DNA from: Monoplex corrugatus
Taxonomy: Eukaryota > Mollusca > Gastropoda > Littorinimorpha > Ranellidae
Direction: 5' to 3'
DNA length: 64,000 bases
Assembly: GCA_030674185.1 (NCBI GenBank)
Contig: JAPXFY010000016.1
Coordinates: 40,425,966 to 40,489,965, forward strand
The translations under genes and the position numbers were made by a program. How positions within the stretch are numbered: the first letter of the stretch is position 1; every line of letters begins with the position of its first letter. The notes under the pieces are model-generated. The model ran no database searches. It was given only the letters and a program-made list of their open reading frames with translations, and was not told the DNA's origin. Below, piece by piece: positions 60,901 to 64,000 of this stretch.

Positions 60901-60936
60901 ACCTGTATTGTCAACAAAGGAAAGGAAAGGGGTGGG

Positions 60937-61260
60937 TAATAATCAGAATAAATCATGACAAGCTTAAAACAAATAGATCTCAAAAGCAGTGTTGGTAGAC
61001 GATATTCGTTGACTATGCCACCTACCAAGAGGAAGATACGAGAACGGCGTATTCAAAATAAACCTGATAAGTTTAAACACGTAGATCTTCAGTGCTGAAA
61101 AATATGCTGGATACCAAGGGGAGGAAAGATCTAGCGTAAGAACGGCATATCAAAATAAATCGTGATAAGCTTAAACAAGCAAGTCACCAAAGCTATGTTG
61201 GAAGACGTTATTGGTTAATATGCCGGATACCAAGAGGAAGAGACATCTACGATCAGAATG
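60937..61260 (+). repeat. ~100-bp tandem repeat, three diverged copies
   Basis: Shared blocks AATAAATCGTGATAAGCTTA, AGCTATGTTGGAAGACG, TATGCCGGATACCAAGAGGA. Copies start near 60943, 61055 and 61152. Sequence at 61270-61555 contains a short hairpin TTCGGCCAACTGGCCTTTGT but nothing I can classify. Confidence 0.75.
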
Positions 61261-61559
61261 GTTTAAGCCAAAACGCGCTGGTTAAGTTTGCGTCATTACC
61301 AGTGATGGGGCTGAAAATGAAAAGTATGGACCAGAAAAACATGAAAATAAAAACAGAACGAGTCTTCAATACAACGAAACAAGACAGGCGTAAATTTTCG
61401 GCCAACTGGCCTTTGTCAAGACAGCTAAGAACAAGTATCAAACAACAAATACAAAACTTAGGAGAAAGACAGCAAAAATTGCTTTGTTTCATTGATGATG
61501 AGCTATGATGATAGTGCAACAGTGATTGAAATGTCCTATGAATAAAACCAAATATTATT

Positions 61560-61925
61560 AAATGTTATGAATCATTTTTGTATAGCGCAATTCTCAAAAT
61601 CGTTTGATCTCACTGCGCATTACAGATAGTCAGACTTTTTAGTGAAGCATGGAGAACTCAAGCTTTTAGGAGAGCTGACCATTCTCCACTGTGTTTTACT
61701 TTTTCAAAGTCTGCATCTTTAGTGGACATGCATGATGGTTGATTTCATGTTTCCGTAAGCCAGTCCCTGACATGACGTGCAGGATCTTAACGTGCATACT
61801 TGATATTCTTTGTACATATCGACATGAAAGGGGTTTAGGAACTGTCCACCTTGTATTTACCAGTTAGAGACAGTTTAGGCGGATCGAGCCCAGACGTTTA
61901 CCCACTTGACTACCGTGTCCATTGA
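61560..61925 (-). mobile_element. Degenerate tRNA-derived SINE with an L2-like tail
   Basis: Minus-strand head at about 61920 reads GGACACGGTAGTCAAGTGGG (A-box region), with GGGCTCGATCC as a B box at 61880-61890. The 3' end at 61575-61605 reads GAATTGCGCTATACAAAAAT, resembling the GCGCTATATAAAT tail of the L2-like elements here. A core segment ACGTTAAGATCCTGCACGTC (about 61775-61795) also has a relative in the SINE at 9430-9625. Confidence 0.6.
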
Positions 61926-62397
61926 TGTGTGTTTCTTTTCTGTCTTAGTTTGGTGGTCAGTCACTTAAAACCAGAAAACTGTTAACGAATGTTACGGGCA
62001 TTTGTGATAAGATCATTGGCGAGAAGCAAGACAGGCTGTGTCAATTGTATAAAAGATGAATGGAACAAGAATGGGCAATAACGATTGTTCTAGACAGCAG
62101 TCGTGTCCTTACACGATGCTATGCACTCCTTCCATCAGGCCGCTGATTTCGTGCGGTGAAATAAAATCGAACAGAACAAGAAGTTGCTTCGTGCTGAAGT
62201 CGGTTGTGCTTTTGAATAAATGAGTCAGTAGCACATAGTTGCACTGTATAGTAAGCACAGACTATGTGTGTACGGTTCCATGAGTGATGTAATTTTGCTT
62301 ATAACATCAAAAACACATTTTAAGCTAAAAACAAACAAACAAAAACAACCCCCCCCCCCCAAATTTACAGAAGATTAAAACAAGTGAAGTAAAGTAG

Positions 62398-62752
62398 ACA
62401 TAGGAATCAAGAACAACGGGTCAAGCCTGAGTTAAAGTCTCAATCCAGGTAAAGAGACCTAGAAATCAAGAGCAGCAGGTCAAGAATGGGTTAGAAAAAA
62501 GTTTCAAGCCAAGTAAAGAGACGTAGAAATCGGAGCAACAGGTCAGGCATTATTTGAACAAAGCCTCAAGTCAGTAAAGAGACAGAAAATCAAGAGCAAA
62601 CAGGTCGGGTATTCTTTAAACAAAGTCTCAAGCCAAGTACAGAGACAGAAATCAAGAGCAGCCTGTCAAGCATGAGTTAAACAAAGTCTCAAGCCAAGTA
62701 ACGAGACGTAGAAATCAAGAACAACAGGTCAGGCATGAGTTAAACAAAGCCA
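62398..62752 (+). repeat. ~62-bp tandem repeat, six diverged copies
   Basis: Unit approximates GAAATCAAGAGCAACAGGTC + AGGCATGAGTTAAACAAAGT + CTCAAGCCAAGTAAAGAGACGTA. Unlike the other arrays, this one has no pyrimidine tract plus AG on the gene strand. The flanks 61926-62397 and 62753-63723 show no supported gene or repeat apart from a poly-C run at 62350-62360. Confidence 0.88.
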
Positions 62753-63723
62753 GCTGTTCAGTCTATTAACGTTATTAGTGTGAGACATACAATGCAAAGA
62801 AAAGATGCTTCTGCTTGCTGAGCAGAAACAAGGAAGCCAAGCGATACAGAGATACTCAGAAGGCCATATCTTAAGCTGTTGCATCAACACTAGTAGCTGG
62901 GACGATATTGCCCGCAAAAGATTAAGCTAGCAACAGCAGTGTGCACGGGGCATAATCACATTTGATTGGCGCAGAACAGCCACTGTTCAACAGAAGAGGG
63001 ACCGGTGAAAGCATAGCCCAAAGCCGTATAACTCCTTTCCATACATCATGCATAGAACTTGTGCCTCCAGAGTTAGGTCTTGTTTCTCGCATGAGGACCC
63101 ATACCAGATGATAAGGACAAATATGCCGACTCATTCGTCCGATCGACAGGAGGATCTGTTACAATACAAAGAGAACGTGACAGTATATTACCATCCGTAT
63201 AAATGATTGTTGTATATTTGAGAAAGAATGGAAAGTGTGTAAGTTTAATTTAGGGAATTAAACAGTACGAAGAAAACGATCAGTCTGCTTAAAATTTAAA
63301 TTAAGTACTATTGGTGATGCTTTTCGGTTTTGTATCTAATTTCAGCTCTTTTGTGAAAGCACATTTATATGGTAAAGTATTGTTTGTATTATTTTTATCG
63401 ACATGGATTTTAGCAACTATTACTACAAATCAAAACATCTGTCCTAAATCCAGTGTCTGCCCGAAACATCGTTTTTATTTAGTTTCCTGACAAAAACTGT
63501 GATCATTTTTCATTGAACTACTGTACAACTGTTTGACAAATTGCGCTCGGTGATTATATCTCCACAAAGGCAGAAAAAAGGAGTTGTACTTTACAATCTG
63601 TAGCAAATCCACTTTCATAAGGAAAAAGCACACCGAAAACTGGGAGATGCTACACCACGGTGATCTGATCACCCCAGGGAATGCAACCCGAATTCCTCAT
63701 GGTAAATCCTTTCCGAAAATTAA

Positions 63724-63747
63724 TTAATAAATAAATAAATAAATAGG

Positions 63748-63779
<32 letters not shown>

Positions 63780-63870
63780 TAGACAGACAGACAGATAGAA
63801 GACAGATAGACAGATAGATAGACAGACAGACAGACAGATAGACAGATAGATAGTAGATAGATAGATGAAT
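63724..63870. repeat. (GACA/GATA)n microsatellite
   Basis: AATA tract at 63724-63745 followed by mixed GACA and GATA tetranucleotides to about 63870. Confidence 0.95.
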
Positions 63871-63960
63871 GAATAGATGAAAATAAATAAATGCTTTGTA
63901 GATAGAGACCGAATATGTCAGAATCTGTGTGTTCAAACTCCTGTTTTCACTGTTCTCCAG

Positions 63961-64000
63961 CTGGCATATCGTACCGAGTGACAGGTGATCAATCTGACCC
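63961..64000 (+). CDS. SRCR domain j, start of exon (cut by window end)
   Basis: Acceptor CACTGTTCTCCAG at 63948-63960 followed by a phase-1 frame encoding GISYRVTGDQSDP. This matches the opening of domain d (GISYQLGGSSSE) and domain g ([12 protein letters not shown]). The cysteines lie beyond the window, so the SRCR assignment rests on this opening, the splice phase and position in the series. Confidence 0.7.

Overview
The window is eukaryotic intronic DNA from an animal. Protein-coding sequence is about 2 kb of 64 kb, split into 14 short exons or exon parts, all on the + strand. The exons encode a tandem array of scavenger-receptor cysteine-rich (SRCR) domains. I read ten domains, here called a to j: a (2083-2200, C-terminal half only), b (9748-9852 + 11864-12070), c (22367-22702), d (36187-36510), e (38551-38662 + 41846-42075), f (45275-45604), g (45727-46073, with an apparent 1-nt frameshift), h (53350-53664), i (54728-54918 + 60442-60577) and j (63961 onward, cut by the window end). 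Every domain boundary I can see is a phase-1 intron, so the domains are symmetric 1-1 modules that splice together in frame. No promoter, signal peptide, transmembrane exon or polyadenylation site could be supported, so this is the interior of one large multi-SRCR receptor or secreted-protein gene (DMBT1-like in layout). SRCR expansion, L2- and RTE-type non-LTR retrotransposons with (ATT)n tails, tRNA-derived SINEs and abundant (CA)n suggest a marine invertebrate, most likely a mollusc. That assignment is inference.

The introns are dominated by minisatellites: a 45-bp array (about 3.3-8.3 kb), a 37-bp array (13.1-17.4 and 20.4-22.4 kb), a 51-bp array (23.2-28.0 kb), a ~43-bp array (38.7-40.4 kb), a 29-bp array (40.7-41.2 kb), a 57-61-bp array (46.4-51.0 and 52.5-53.1 kb) and a 23/46-bp array (58.2-58.5 and 59.4-60.1 kb). 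Most have units that, on the gene's sense strand, look like a 3' splice site (pyrimidine-rich run followed by CAG or TAG). In two places the repeated sequence is demonstrably a copy of the adjacent real splice acceptor plus the start of its exon: the 37-bp array runs directly into exon c, and a ~70-bp triplication runs into the second exon of domain i. This is the most unusual feature of the window.

Transposons are nested in the arrays: an RTE-like LINE in the 37-bp array, an L2-like LINE in the 51-bp array, a degraded LINE in the 57-61-bp array and another in the 23/46-bp array. Two nearly identical L2-like copies lie in opposite orientation at 28.0-30.0 and 42.2-43.9 kb, implying recent activity. 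The other LINE copies are frameshifted, and two have altered catalytic RT motifs (FADA, FADN). There are three tRNA-derived SINEs, one MITE with terminal inverted repeats, and long (CA)n, (GA)n and (GATA/GACA)n tracts. The largest open reading frames in the window (about 650 codons on both strands of the 45-bp array, 462 codons in the 51-bp array) are by-products of repeat units whose length is a multiple of three, not genes.
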